Shown here: in pieces, positions 48,665 through 60,106 of the stretch
Layout: each line of letters starts with the position of its first letter
Numbering within the stretch: the stretch's first letter is position 1
Origin: Biscogniauxia marginata
Taxonomy: Eukaryota > Ascomycota > Sordariomycetes > Xylariales > Xylariaceae
Reading direction: 5' to 3'
Assembly: GCA_022695795.1 (NCBI GenBank)
Contig: MU404060.1
Span: 366,749 to 430,748 of the forward strand
Length of the DNA stretch: 64,000 nt
The notes under the pieces: model-generated
Seen by the model: only the letters and a program-made list of their open reading frames with translations
What the model was told of the DNA's origin: nothing
Databases searched by the model: none
Made by a program: the position numbers and the translations under genes

Positions 48665-49849
48665 ATGGCTTCTATGCTCGAGTTTCGTACTCCGGGCTTC
48701 AATCCGTATGCCGTTAAGTATTCGCCATACTACGACTCGCGCATAGCTGTCGCGTCTGCCGCAAACTATGGCATCGTGGGCAATGGCCGATTGTTCTGCT
48801 TGGGCCTGGGACCGCAAGGCGTACAGGTCGAAAAGACGTAAGCCAATTGCAATTGCAATTGCTACATGCGCCCAGGAACTAACTCCATATATCCTTCTAG
48901 GTTTGATACCAACGATGCTCAATACGATCTTGCTTGGTCCGAAATCAACGAGAGCCAGCTGCTGGTCGCGTGCGGAGACGGCTCCATCAAGCTCTACGAC
49001 GTCAATGTCAACGACTTCCCAGTCATGAACTTCCATGAGCACAAACGGGAAGCATTTTCAGTCGCCTGGAGTCCCATCACGAAAGACACCTTTGCTTCTA
49101 GTTCATGGGATGGAACTGTGAAGATCGTATGTACCTCGTGCCGAACATTGCACATGGAAATCTGTCATATACTAATAAAAAGATATTCATAGTGGTCACC
49201 AGCCAGGAAAGAGTCGTTACAGACACTCCCTGTAGGGAATTGTACCTACAGCACAAATTATTGCCCCTCGAATCCTAATATCATCTCGGCCGTATCGACC
49301 GATTCGCATCTTCGCGTATTCGACCTGCGAACGCCCGTCAGTGCCCAATATCATCTCACCGTCAAGATCCCAGTGCACCAGCCACCCCCAGTCCCTCTGC
49401 CACCAGGTATTTCCCCACCCGCCATGCCTGCCGAGATCCTCGCCCATGACTGGAACAAGTACAGAGACACAGTAATTGCGACAGGCGGGGTGGATCGGGT
49501 GATACGAACATTTGATATAAGAAACCCTGCTGCCGGACCGACTTCTCTGATCATGGGCCACGAGTACGCTATCAGACGGCTTGCTTGGAGTCCACATGCC
49601 GCCGATGTATTGATCAGCGGGAGTTACGACATGACGGTGCGGTTGTGGACAGACGGTTCGACAATGGCAACAGAGTCGAGCTCTCCTATCATGCGAGGAG
49701 TGCAACTTGGCGTGATGAATAGACATACCGAGTTTGTGACCGGAGTGGATTGGTGTCTCTTCGGCGTTGGTGGTTGGGTTGCAACTGTGGGCTGGGATGA
49801 GAGGTTACTCCTATGGGATGCTAATATGATTTTGCAGGGGAGGGTCTGA
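48665..49849 (+). CDS. pex7: Peroxin 7, PTS2 import receptor (WD40)
   Basis: Cytosolic WD40 beta-propeller that binds the N-terminal PTS2 signal of peroxisomal matrix proteins and brings them to the import machinery. Three exons: 48665-48837, 48901-49126, 49193-49849; introns 63 and 66 nt; 351 residues, typical for the family. The start MLEFRTPGFNPYAVKYSPYY matches the family N-terminus. WD-type repeats are visible as LLVACGDGSIKLYD, FASSSWDGTVKIW, ISAVSTDSHLRVFDLR, VIATGGVDRVIRTFDIRNP, VLISGSYDMTVRLW and VATVGWDERLLLWD. The second intron falls inside the VKIW strand and the reading frame restores Trp exactly. The in-frame upstream extension to 48488 is leader sequence. Confidence 0.95.
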
Positions 49850-51376
49850 GTGCTCAGCTACAACACGATATGTCTTGAGGGAAAAGGTACGACCAGAAGG
49901 GCTTAAAGGGCGAATATTGTATCTGGAATGGAATCACGCTCATGGCATGGCCCACCGCCATTTTGCGTTGGAAACATTGGGAGGCGTTTGGAGATACGGG
50001 CTGGGACTTGACAACTAGTATTAAATAAATTACATTGAACAATATGATTTCTTAATCAGCAAACTTGGTATCACATGTTAACCAGGTGGATTGTATGGCT
50101 AGGGTTACAATTCCTCGGATTTGCAGTGAAAGAGAATACCTTTCATCAAGCTTTAGTCAGTTAAGATGAAGATAGAGAAAAACTGCAGATTAGTCTTAGA
50201 TTTCTTTATAGGCCCAAGTTTACACTCAGGTTTACACTCTATGACAAGAAAATGGTATACAGCTTGGGGGCTATGGATTTAATGGATATAAATATTGTTA
50301 TGTTTCTCCTGATCAACATGATTACATGGCCTCCTGTGATTACAACATTTCTTACTATAAAATCTTCAGGTAGGAACGGCACAGGAGGTTGTTCAGGGGT
50401 ATCGTGTTTGAAATTGCGTAGTTTTGAGATGCTATGGGATTTGAAGATTTTTAATCATCGTCACCACCTGCAATACCTCCTAGGGACTTATCCTGTGTAT
50501 AATTGCTTTCTGGTCGTATTGGCTTTTGTCCTATTCACTCACTTAGAAGATTTTTTGATACCTTGATAAATATACATACGTTGCTACATCATTGGGTGGT
50601 GCCTGTGGTAAACTCATCTTCTTAACAGTTCTCCCCCCTTCGCTAGATACCTATATTCATGCTCATTATATATCACAATATCGCCAGCCCATCTCAGTAT
50701 GTATCTCCTTTCAGAAAAGTACTGATACATTGTGGTATCCCGTTTTCACCTGGGCAGCCATAATGAGGGGGAAACGAGGTTGTACTTACCATGGACATCC
50801 CGGCTGAGTGGACAACCTGTGAATTTATCGTGAACCCACCCCTTTCTCATAACCACTGTCACTCGCCATAGTAACACCATAAAGTCTGTTTAGCCTCCTC
50901 TCCTCTCGCCATTCACTCATGCAGGCTGTTTGTTTACAAATATCATCATCCTACCCACCTTCCCAAGCCCATTCACCTCAGAGATGATTCTACACAGCAA
51001 TGTCACAGAACCTTCGTCCTTTCCATTCCTCTGCCTTTGTCTTCATGAGTTGGATGACTGGACGTGTTCCTACGTACATCATCTACCTAATACTCTACCA
51101 AGCAACAAGGACGACACTTGTTAGTGATAACACACTATTATTTTTCTCACTAGCCTTTCCCATTGGCACCCTCTACACCAAGGCAAGAGCCCCAACGCCC
51201 ACGATCTACGGTAGGTAGCTTCCCAAAATATTTTCATGGCCTATTATCTCGTACCCTACTTGGACTATGTATGTGTTAAGCAGCATCACAGTAGTCAAGA
51301 GGGTTTTATTCCAGAGAGAAGAATAAGTTGCTGATTCACAATGTCAGATTAAATCGTTTACTAGTTCCGGCACGCA
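49850..51376. other. Intergenic region
   Basis: 3' flank of pex7 followed by AT-rich DNA. A 104-codon plus-strand frame at 50252-50566 is hydrophobic but has no splice or family support. Confidence 0.55.
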
Positions 51377-52067
51377 ATGGCGCCACGATACTACAAAATG
51401 TTCTTACGACCCAAGAATGCTAACTGGCCTCACTACAACTTCAACGACGTAAGTATTTTTTATGTTTTGTTTTCTTTTTCTTCTTGCAATCATAATGGCT
51501 TGTAATGGCTTGATCAATTTCTAAACTTCAGTCCTAGCGAGGCGAGGCCATCATCCTTCCGTACGAGCGGTTCTGTCGTTTCGAGGGCTGTGACCACCAC
51601 AAGAGGTTCAGACTATACCACTAACTCTACATCCATGTCAGAGACAAACACCATGTGAAGATTTCCGGCCCTCTTAAGATGTGTAGCAAGTATATTCAGG
51701 ACGAGCGACTGGTTACGGGTAAGTTGGATCTTGTTGGGGGGTGGGGGGATATGTAAGTTGTTTCGCTCGTCTAGATGAGACTAACCTATGAATTCACTTA
51801 GACTGGATCTTTAGAGTCCTGATAAAGGGAGAAAAGGGCCTCCCTGCTCCCGATGTCTGGAGCGTCTGGGATTATTACATTTCCAAAAGAGCTAAAGAGT
51901 GGTATGACTACCGTGACAGCCAGCCTGATGGGACCAAGACCGAGGCCGTAACTACCGATAGAAACGTCGATAGAGCAATCACTGAAGGAGATGGTCAAGA
52001 AATTGGTTCCACCTCTGCTTCTGCTGCGGCCCCTGCAAGCCCCTCTCAACCCGAGGTTTCGGAGTAG
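51377..52067 (+). pseudogene. Small three-exon gene with an in-frame TAA (broken, or with a further intron)
   Basis: Not in any long open frame but assembled from splice sites: exon 51377-51448 (MAPRYYKMFLRPKNANWPHY...), intron ending TAG at 51537, exon 51538-51718, intron 51719-51801, exon 51802-52067. Phases agree and would give 172 codons. Exon 2 reads LPYERFCRFEGCDHHKRF, then TAA at 51622-51624, then LYIHVRDKHHVKISGPLKM without other stops; exon 3 reads DWIFRVLIKGEKGLPAPDVW and ends in a Ser/Ala/Pro-rich tail. A CAA-to-TAA change would explain the stop. Alternatively a 72-nt intron at 51570-51641 (GTTCTG donor, CTAAC branch, CAG acceptor) removes it in frame. The protein is basic and His/Tyr/Trp-rich; I do not recognise the family. 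Confidence 0.5.
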
Positions 52068-53724
52068 TAAACAGTCGATCGAAGCACACGTGAGGAACGT
52101 CTTTCAACTACGCTGCTCGAGGCTTCGAAGGAAACAGAGAACGAACGGCATGCGTGGGACAATGGAAGAGGAAAGTAGCTAGTTTCCCAAGACAGTTTTC
52201 CCGGGTAGTGCTTGTCAGGCCGACAATGACAACATCGCTTTGATTATAGCCCATGATAATGCGAAGAATACATGTGTATATGAGAAGGGTCGAGGGCTTC
52301 TTTCAACCCTCCCTCATTATTATCCTTAAAATGACCATATCTGCGCAACCACCTAAATTCAAGTCGGTAGTAACTGCACTCCAAAGCTGTCCACCGAACC
52401 TTCGCTTCCCCCTTTCCCAACCGCACTGCCAGCCTAGGCACGCATTATTAAGTATCTACCTAATATAAACCTCTTCCCTTAATAGCTGTCTCTCAAAGGG
52501 AATTTATTCCACCTGCCCATGTAGCTTGTACAAACAGAGAATTACCATCGCGAAAAAAAAAAAAAGGCACTTTATGTCAATCATCAGTCAGTTTCTCGTA
52601 TCCTCCCATCCTATGTCTCTACGTTTAATACATCCATGCGTACATAAATAGATATGACATATAGATGCTCCACCTCGATAATATACGTCAGCAATCTCAA
52701 ATATATATATATGAAATTGTTCGAGGGAAACGAGCCACTCAAGACTTTCCACACGCACGCATCTCGCCACGAGCCGTATTATAATCCGGTCAGCCAAACA
52801 TGATTGTGTGACCTTTCCATCTGTGCATATACCTACCTATACAAATATTTTTATCACGTAGATCTACATCTCTAGATAGTATAGCTCAGGGCACACAGGT
52901 GACGATCCACCTAAGGTTTAGTAATAAAATGATCCAGGTTTCATTCGGTTACCATGTCCTACATATGATATTAAGATATCAGTTCAGGAGGGGGCTTGAG
53001 TCGTGAGTACATGACCCGAGATTCTTAAGATACCCGTGCCACCCGTTGTAGACTAACATAAAAAGGGGAGGACGAGAGGGCACTGGGGAAATTGGTATAG
53101 ACAGATCCGATCCGATCGATCCTGATATGTGTAATTAGGAATGATGAACCACATCGAATGCACTACAGCCCAGTAAAATAACAGTCACATTGAAAAGCAG
53201 AAGCACCTTAATAGCATCCTATTCAGGGTAGGGGCCGTCGGGAGGGGGGGTTCGGTCATTCGTCAATGCGTGTTGGCACTCATTACACTATCGTACATGA
53301 TGAAGACGCCTTTCATTGTAGTAAAGTAGAGATTTCTGCTATTGGCTTGGTTTCAGTCGTGAAACTCAGCCCCTTTCCTCCCTTTCCCCCTTTTACGCCA
53401 ATGTCTCATTTCGTTTGTGCCACCAAGCAAAGACAGCCTGACTCCAACAAAAAAAGCCCACAAAGTCATCGGAAGGGGGGGAAAGAACAGTAGATGGAGA
53501 GAGGGGCGGGGAAAGGGGGTCTGGGGATAGGAGCATGCTACCTGCTCTATAATCCTCGTGCTTTTGCTCGTCGTCGCAGTTTCGTAGCAATATACATACA
53601 TGAATACATAGTCCTTTATCGATGACCATGCCTCCTGGGAGAAAAGGTGCGTGGAATAATCAAGGCCTTATAAGGAATAAGAAGGCGACAGTATACCGTA
53701 CGTCAAACGGGTAAAATCTTTACC
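52068..53724. other. Convergent intergenic region
   Basis: 3' flanks of the small plus-strand gene and of the helicase. No supported coding sequence; an A-rich tract at about 52553-52565 and scattered TACCTA motifs. Confidence 0.6.
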
Positions 53725-55959
53725 TTAGAATGACGACCGGCCCCCAGAACCCCTAGATCCTCCGAAGCCCCCAGAGCCACCCCTGGAGCCTCCGTAGCCC
53801 CCAGAACCACCCCTAGATCCTCCGAAGCCCCTAGAGCCACCCCTGGAGCCTCCGAAGCCCCCAGAACCACCCCTGGAGCCTCCGTAGCCCCCAGAACCAC
53901 CCCTAGATCCTCCGAAGTTTCCAGAGCCTCTAGACCCTCCAAAGTTGCCAGAGCCCCTAGAGTCTCCAGAGCCCCCGTCGCTTCGGAATCGGCCTTCAAA
54001 CCCGCCGCCACCGCCTCCGGACCTGAACCCGCCGCCGCCGCCACCGGATCTGAAACCGCCACCGCCACCTCCGGACCTGAAACCACCACCACCGCGTCCC
54101 ATTGAAGAGCCGCGGTCGCGGCCCATTGGCAGCTCATCTGGCTCATCATCATATCCGATTCTTAGGCCAGGTGCTCCTTGTAGCCCACGGTTAGCAGCCG
54201 ATCTGGGATTTAAAGCAGGTGGCTCGGCCCAGCCTAGACCTTTCGTGGCCCACCCATTGACTAGCGCAATAGCATCGGTCATACGCAAATTTTTGCCAAA
54301 CTTTTGTCCTAAGAAGGCATTATATACACCTTTGAAGAGGCTTCGGTGTACCTTGCCATATGCCTGCGATATCTCCTCAAAATAGCGGGCCACTTCTGGC
54401 GATGCTGGAGTCTCTCCTACGATGTGTTTCGCACTGTCGATGGTCTGATTAGGTTTAATTGGCAATCCAGGAAGACGGTATCGAGCTTCTGCGAGCTCGT
54501 CCTCGGCAAGAATCAGCCACCCTTCTCCGGAATGTCCAGCACGACCGGTACGACCAACTCGATGAATATACTGATCTCGGTCAGGCGGCAGGCCAACCTG
54601 AATGACATGCGTCACGTTGGGGAAATCCATTCCTCTTGCTGTGACGTCAGATGAGATGAGGATGCCAGTCTTCGACCTTCGGAAGAAATCAGCACTCCTC
54701 GTGCGTTGACCTTGGGTGAGCTTTGAGTGAATGTCGAAGAGAGGGAGGCCATCTCGGTTGGCTAATGACGTCGACCGAAAGACACTATAAGCAAACTCCA
54801 CAGTGGCGGTGTTGGAAAAGAAAACAATGGCTTTAAACGGGGGAGCGTTCGGGTCGTTTCGGGACTTGTTCGCGATTTCCATGACGGTCGGGAAAAAGTT
54901 TTCATAGCCATGCACAGGAACAATAAACTGGGGAACCTTCTCATGGGTAGGAGTATCGTCAGCCTTGATAGTCTGGATGAACTCGAAGTTGTTCGTTTTC
55001 ACCAGGCTCTTGGCTAGAGAGACGACGTTTCGAGGGATTGTAGCAGAGAAGAGTAAGGTTTGTCGATCGACGTCTTCGACGCGAGGCAGAAGGTCGAGAA
55101 GATTGCGGATAGCGTCAGAAAATCCGACGTCGAGCATGCGATCGGCCTCATCCAGCACAAAGGCTTGTAGGTTCGGCGCAGCAACACCGGCGAACTCGTC
55201 CGAAAGGATATCCTCAAGTCTACCGGGAGTTGCTACAAGAATATGGCAGCCTTGACGTTGCATTTGGAACAAGGCCTCCTTCTTCCTCGTTCCACCGACG
55301 GCCGTTTGGACGACAATACCTGTGTTCTGTGCTAACTTTCTCGCCTCAACGCCGATCTGTTCAGCCAGCTCACGTGTCGGCGAGAGAATAATAGCACGAA
55401 CGTTGTCAATGGCGGCAGTGCGACGCAGTCTTGGATCGGCCAAATCCGGGGTATCCTGCAAGAGGCGCTGGAAGACAGGAACGAGGAAAGCTAGGGTCTT
55501 TCCCGTGCCGGTTTTGGCTTGCGCAACCCTACGACGATTAGTGGTGTGCTGACGAATTGCTAAGGGCAGCAGGAAGGAAGGGACTCACAGGTCAACACCC
55601 TTCAGTGCGGGATTGATGGTTAGGGATTGGACTTCAGTCATGGTGTCGTATTTCATGCCCTCTGTGAGGGCTCGCACGAGAGTCTCATTGACTCCCAGCT
55701 TGGTCAAATCTCTAAACTGGGTCACGAGTCCCGACGAAGCGCCCGAATACTCATCCGGCTGGTCTTCTCGAACGGCAGCAGACTCAGAGGAGTATAGACG
55801 CAAGGCAATCTGTCTGAGGGGGAGCTGTCGTACGTGGGTAGCTTGCGACCATCTCTGAGAAGACGGGATCAGCGACGAAGACCGGAGGGGGAGCGTCGAG
55901 AGCCGACGGCGGGCAACGCTGCCCAGCCGGGCCTGCCGCTGTATAGATGCCTTGAACAT
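53725..55959 (-). CDS. mss116: Mitochondrial DEAD-box RNA helicase (Mss116/CYT-19 type)
   Basis: ATP-dependent RNA chaperone expected to help fold and splice mitochondrial group I/II introns. Two exons: 55589-55959 and 53725-55528, intron 60 nt; 724 residues. The ATG at 55959 begins a Ser/Arg-rich presequence (RRRLSTLPLRSSSLIPSSQR) typical of mitochondrial import; the longer open frame upstream has no ATG. Motifs in order: I AKTGTGKT (128-135, completed by splicing), Ia PTRELAEQ, Ib TPGRLED, II DEAD (250-253), III SAT, V TARGMDFPNV, VI HRVGRTGRAG (446-455). After a helical C-terminal extension comes a long Gly/Arg/Ser tail with RGG and GFRSGGGGG repeats, likely RNA-binding and disordered. The helicase and mitochondrial calls are firm; orthology to Mss116 is inferred. 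Confidence 0.92.
53730..54105. repeat. Minisatellite encoding the Gly/Arg-rich helicase tail
   Basis: Imperfect tandem copies, about 18-30 bp per unit, encode GGSRGGSGGFGGSRGG-type and FRSGGGGGG-type peptide repeats. Adjacent copies are nearly identical at the DNA level, so length variation between strains is expected. Confidence 0.8.
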
Positions 55960-57741
55960 TGGGGCTACGAAGGGGAATTGGTGTCCACGAAGATTGGTGA
56001 GGATGGAAGGTTGAAAAAGATTTTCAATCTTCAGGTGTAGGGACAAGCAGCGCAGCGCGGGTTGGCAATTGGCAATGGGAAATTTTCGTTTTAAGAGAGA
56101 GAAAAAATTGCTTATCACAGCTCGGGATAACACTAGTCTAAGGGTCTATGCGACTATCCAATCATTTAGCCCGAATGTCGCAGCGGGCTGGTGGATTTTC
56201 CCCTCCGTAACCCCGCTCTTCTTCTCATCCCACTTTATATGGGTCCCGTCTGTGTCTCGCCGGACCTATTACCTTACTACTAGCGGGTGTGGTGCATTGA
56301 ACTTGGTATGAATCGTGCTTGCTTATTCGATTTTTCTTTTCTTGTACCCGCCTTTCTCCCCTCCAAGTTTTTCTTCTACCTACCTACAGGCAGCTAGTTG
56401 AATATTTCATCTGTTTGCTAACTCTCTAATTTAAGCGAAAATACATTTTGAACTGGTGCAAATGACTTCGTCTGATATATTGAGGTAGAGGTCCGGGACT
56501 ACTCGAAGCTGAACATGGTCTAAAGCACGTTACGTCGATGGTGTTGAGCTACAGGTAGGCACTTACTGTATTGTACAATGCCCTCAACCGCATGTGACGA
56601 CTGCAGAAACCGACATTCCTTGACTGCCGTGAAGGGTTTCGCTGTTTCCTGATGAACTCCTGATTTGTGAGGCTCATTTACATACTACCTGAGCTTTAGG
56701 TACCTAAGTACCTTAGTTTTTCCCACTCACATCAGGCCCGGCGGCATCGTTCTCACGTGCATGCAGTGGTCGTGCAGCTCTCAAGGTCACGTTGCCCCTC
56801 CAGTGCTAGTTATTTCAAGTCACAGGTTCGCTACATATGAATCTGCCCACCATCTTACACACGCCTATGAACATGTATGCAATTGGAACCCTTAAAAGCC
56901 AAAAGCGGGTTTAAAATGGATACCGGCTGTATGTTCTCCTAAAGGGCGGGGCTACCTAAGATTAGTTAGCGTGTGCTGTAGATAAAACCTGCAGCGGAGA
57001 AGGTTGTCAATTCTCCAGCACATGTTCGCCTGGTTTAAGTAATCACTCAAGCCACATACTAGGTAGGTACCTTATTTTTAGATATCTAAAACATACATTA
57101 GATATGTACCTACATACATATGTGTCTATGCGCTAACTGAACCTTAGTATGTACATGTAGGTACTTACGCAGCGAAGAAAATACTGCGGTGGATGCTTGG
57201 AACCTATATCATGTACATGTACATACCTAAGATAGGCCATGATACGTGCTTAACATGTGAAATTCGTTATCAGGAACTACTGTTTCATGAATGCGTGGGA
57301 CTTTCCTTTTCCCTCACCTAGTATCTTCCTTGCCGGAGACCGGAGACCTCAACGAATTTCGAACTGTCCAACAAGAGGACCGACCCTGGCCTGGCCTACA
57401 TAAGCGCTTCTTATCCCATCCATATCGACCCGCCTTAGCAAAATGTAGGGCGGGATGAAGCCACCAAGTCTTGACTTGCACAACGAACCTACCTCTCTCT
57501 ACTCATCGTAGACACGCAGTATTTTACATAGACGCACACAAGGTACACGCTCAAGAGGAATCTTCCATTCACATTGAGTTTTAGCCAAGATTCCCCAGGC
57601 ACATGTGCCTATTCTGACAGGACGAACCTTTTTGGTGGCTAAGAAACTGGGGAGGAGACAACCTGGATGCTTGTCCTTCCCGGGCATTTATTACGTTATC
57701 CTTAGAAATAAGAGAAAAGGAGAGAAACCAGCACTCTCGCT
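55960..57741. other. Divergent intergenic region
   Basis: Upstream flanks of the helicase (minus) and of the next plus-strand gene. No coding signal; several TACCTA/TAGGTA motifs (56376-56390, 57058-57072, 57155-57165). Confidence 0.65.
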
Positions 57742-58868
57742 ATGGAGCAGCAAGATATGTCTATCATTATGTTCAACATGCTCCCGACGTCGGTCCAGTC
57801 ACGGCTACCGGCCCTGCAGTCGCTTCGTCGACCATCCAGCCTCTCCATCCTGCCCTCGCGGCGCCGACCGGTGCCGCCCCGGCCTGAGCCCGATGTGGAG
57901 GAAGTCGCCGTGTCCAGAGGGGATGACAGGGCCATGGTGAAGTTGCCGCCGCGGGCACCGGCAGGTCTGGCCGACCCCGCCGTGATAAACGACGAGACCC
58001 CCATCCTCCCCGTGCCGCCCCCCGAGGAAAGGGCCGCTCCTATTTTCATGTCAGGCGTCAAGTGGAGGTATGCCACACAAGGTATGTACGAGACAGCTTG
58101 AACCATTCAACCCCCCGCGCCCGCGCCGGGGGGGCGGGCCGGGGGGGGGGGGGGGGGGGGGCNNNNNNNNNNTTTAATGTATTTTCTTGTCCTCTTTTCC
58201 CACCCACCACCCCCCCCCCCCCCGCCGCCCCCCCCCCCCCCCCCCCCCCCCCAGCGATTGCGTAGCTCACGGCAATAAAAAAACCCCCAGGATCATGCCT
58301 ACACCACTCGGCCTCGAGGGAGAAGGAAGACCCCGGGTTCGCGAGGAAATCCTATATCGACGGTGTGGCCTACATGCTGAAGGCGCTCCCAGACGACCTG
58401 GACGACCACGAGAGCAACGTGATCCGCCGGGCCCTGCCGAACTCGTGCGCGACGGCCGCCCTCGACGCCGACGGCGGGGTCATGATGGGCCCCGAGCAGC
58501 GTAGTATCGGCTGGCGGCCGTCGACCCAGGGCAAGACGCTCCTGCACCGCGCCGTCGCGGCCCTGGTTAGCAGCATGGTCGTCCTTGTGCACGTGTTCCT
58601 GTCGTGCGCCGTGGTCGTCATCCGCGTGGGCGCGCAGTACGAGCGCCAGTACAGCATCTCGCAGCACCTCGTCTCGCGCGGCTTCGTCTTCGCCACCGCC
58701 GTCGGGAGGCATAGCGTGGTACTCAGCGGCAAGATCTGCGCCATGAGCGACGGCAGGGTCGGCAAGGCCCTGACCGATTTCGCCGCCTGGATGGTCGAGA
58801 ACATCACTGGCGGGATCCAGGACGGCATCGGCCAGGGGCTCTACACGATCGAGCAGAAGCGAAGATAG
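57742..58868 (+). CDS. One-pass membrane protein of a fungal family of unknown function
   Basis: Two exons, 57742-58081 and 58291-58868, joined by a 209-nt intron that contains an assembly gap; the phase (1) fits and gives 305 residues. The N-terminal ~100 residues are Pro/Arg-rich and probably disordered. The middle (FARKSYIDGVAYMLKALPDDL followed by RALP) resembles a widespread Sordariomycete family I remember only as hypothetical proteins. One transmembrane segment near 203-226 (SMVVLVHVFLSCAVVVIRV) is followed by a conserved-looking soluble C-terminus (WMVENITGGIQDGIGQGLY). No enzyme motif seen. The gap lies in the intron, so the coding prediction is probably unaffected, but an exon lost in the gap cannot be excluded. 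Confidence 0.75.
58126..58252. other. Poly-G tract, 10-N gap and poly-C tract inside an intron
   Basis: G-rich run ending in G21 (58141-58161), then exactly ten N (58163-58172), 37 nt of normal sequence, then a C tract (58210-58252) broken by two G. Likely an assembly artefact or an unresolved GC-rich repeat. Confidence 0.9.
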
Positions 58869-59400
58869 CGATAATAATGATAATAACAAAAACACAAAAA
58901 AACAGGACACGAATAACGGGTTCATCCTCTTTATATATATATATATATATATTGGGTAGGCATAAGGTTAGGTTTAGCGCACTGTTAGAACAAGGACAAC
59001 AGCGGGAAGCACATTGGGATAATCACGGACTTTGCATATGGACATATATAGAGAATAACCCATTGGATACTAGGGTCAGCGCATCGGACGAATCAGGTAT
59101 TGCATTCGAGCAGGAGATAGTGCATCAGAATATCAAGAATTGTTTAACTACTGGAAGCGCCGTGAAATCCCCAATTGTCCTCGAGCCTGTTTGAACTGTC
59201 TCACCCTCGGAATTGACCTGACATGTTTCAGGCCTTGTTTAATTTCTAATGTACCTAGGATATCATATATCAGTTGTATAACCAAACTGCTACTAACTGG
59301 GCAGTCAAACCCCGAGATATACGTAGTATCGCCGAGACGAGTAACTATTCGATGTTGTTGCGCCGCTGTCAAATTTCGTACCCTGACACTATCTACCCCG
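58869..59400. other. Convergent intergenic region
   Basis: 3' flanks of the membrane-protein gene and the Cue1-type gene; no coding signal. Confidence 0.65.
58931..58952. repeat. (TA)n microsatellite
   Basis: About eleven TA units roughly 60 bp after the stop codon of the upstream membrane-protein gene. Confidence 0.95.
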
Positions 59401-60106
59401 TCATGTGCCCTTCCCAGCTGCGATCTTTGCCTCCATCTTCCTCCGGGCCGCCAGGATCATCTCGTCCCGCCGCCGCTGTAGCAATGCCTGCCGCTCCTCA
59501 CGGTTCGAGCTCCAAGCCTTCCCCTTGGTCGCCGTCTCGGGCTCGTCCTTGCTGCTGCCAATCTTGTCCTGCAGGTTGTATCTTGTGATCAGGTCCGGCT
59601 CGGCCGGCTTTACGGGCGCCTTGGGAGCTGGCGTCTGTGCTATCGAGGTTGGGGCGGGCGAGGGCGGAGGCGGCGGTACTTGGAAAGTAATCGGGGGCTG
59701 AGAGGAGAGAGAAGAATTGAGTTAGCAATACAAGTACGCCACCACGTCGAGGTAACTATAACGATAACACATCTCTTCGGTGTCATGTCCAAAGAAAAAA
59801 AAAACCAAGAAAAAAAACCGAAGGATGAAGGCTCACAGTTTCTAGTCGGCCTGCTAGGATCCTCTCCGTCGTCGCCATGATATTCCCCCCTGTCCGCTGT
59901 AGATCCCACAGAATCGTCCTCCGCTCGACCTGAGGGAACATCTGCTGTATCCTCTCCACGGCGGCCTCCCTGGCGCGCGCCGCCGACTGCGCATCGCGTG
60001 GCGTACGGGTCGGAGTTACGTTCGGGAAGAATAGGTATCGGATGATCAGGCCGCCGAGAACCACGATCACGATTAGGGAGGTGAGGGACACCTGTTCGTC
60101 CGCCAT
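59401..60106 (-). CDS. cue1: Cue1-type ER membrane protein with CUE domain
   Basis: ER-anchored adaptor that recruits and activates the E2 enzyme Ubc7 in ER-associated degradation. Two exons: 59837-60106 and 59401-59697, intron 139 nt, phase 0; 188 residues. The N-terminus MADEQVSLTSLIVIVVLGGL continues into a single membrane anchor (IIRYLFF), then the CUE domain (about 45-90; VERIQQMFPQVERRTILWDL, followed by GGNIMATTERIL). A Pro-rich linker leads to a basic helical C-terminus (REERQALLQRRRDEMILAARRKMEAKI) that may be the Ubc7-binding region; in yeast Cue1 this part contacts Ubc7. The short length and domain order match fungal Cue1 homologues. CUE plus anchor is clear; Cue1 orthology is likely. 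Confidence 0.88.

Noticed and set aside
50252..50566. 104-codon hydrophobic plus-strand frame
   Set aside because: AT-rich DNA readily gives hydrophobic frames; no homology, splice sites or promoter context seen.
53945..54385. Plus-strand proline-rich frame opposite the helicase tail
   Set aside because: Antisense of Gly-rich codons always gives Pro-rich peptides; no independent support.
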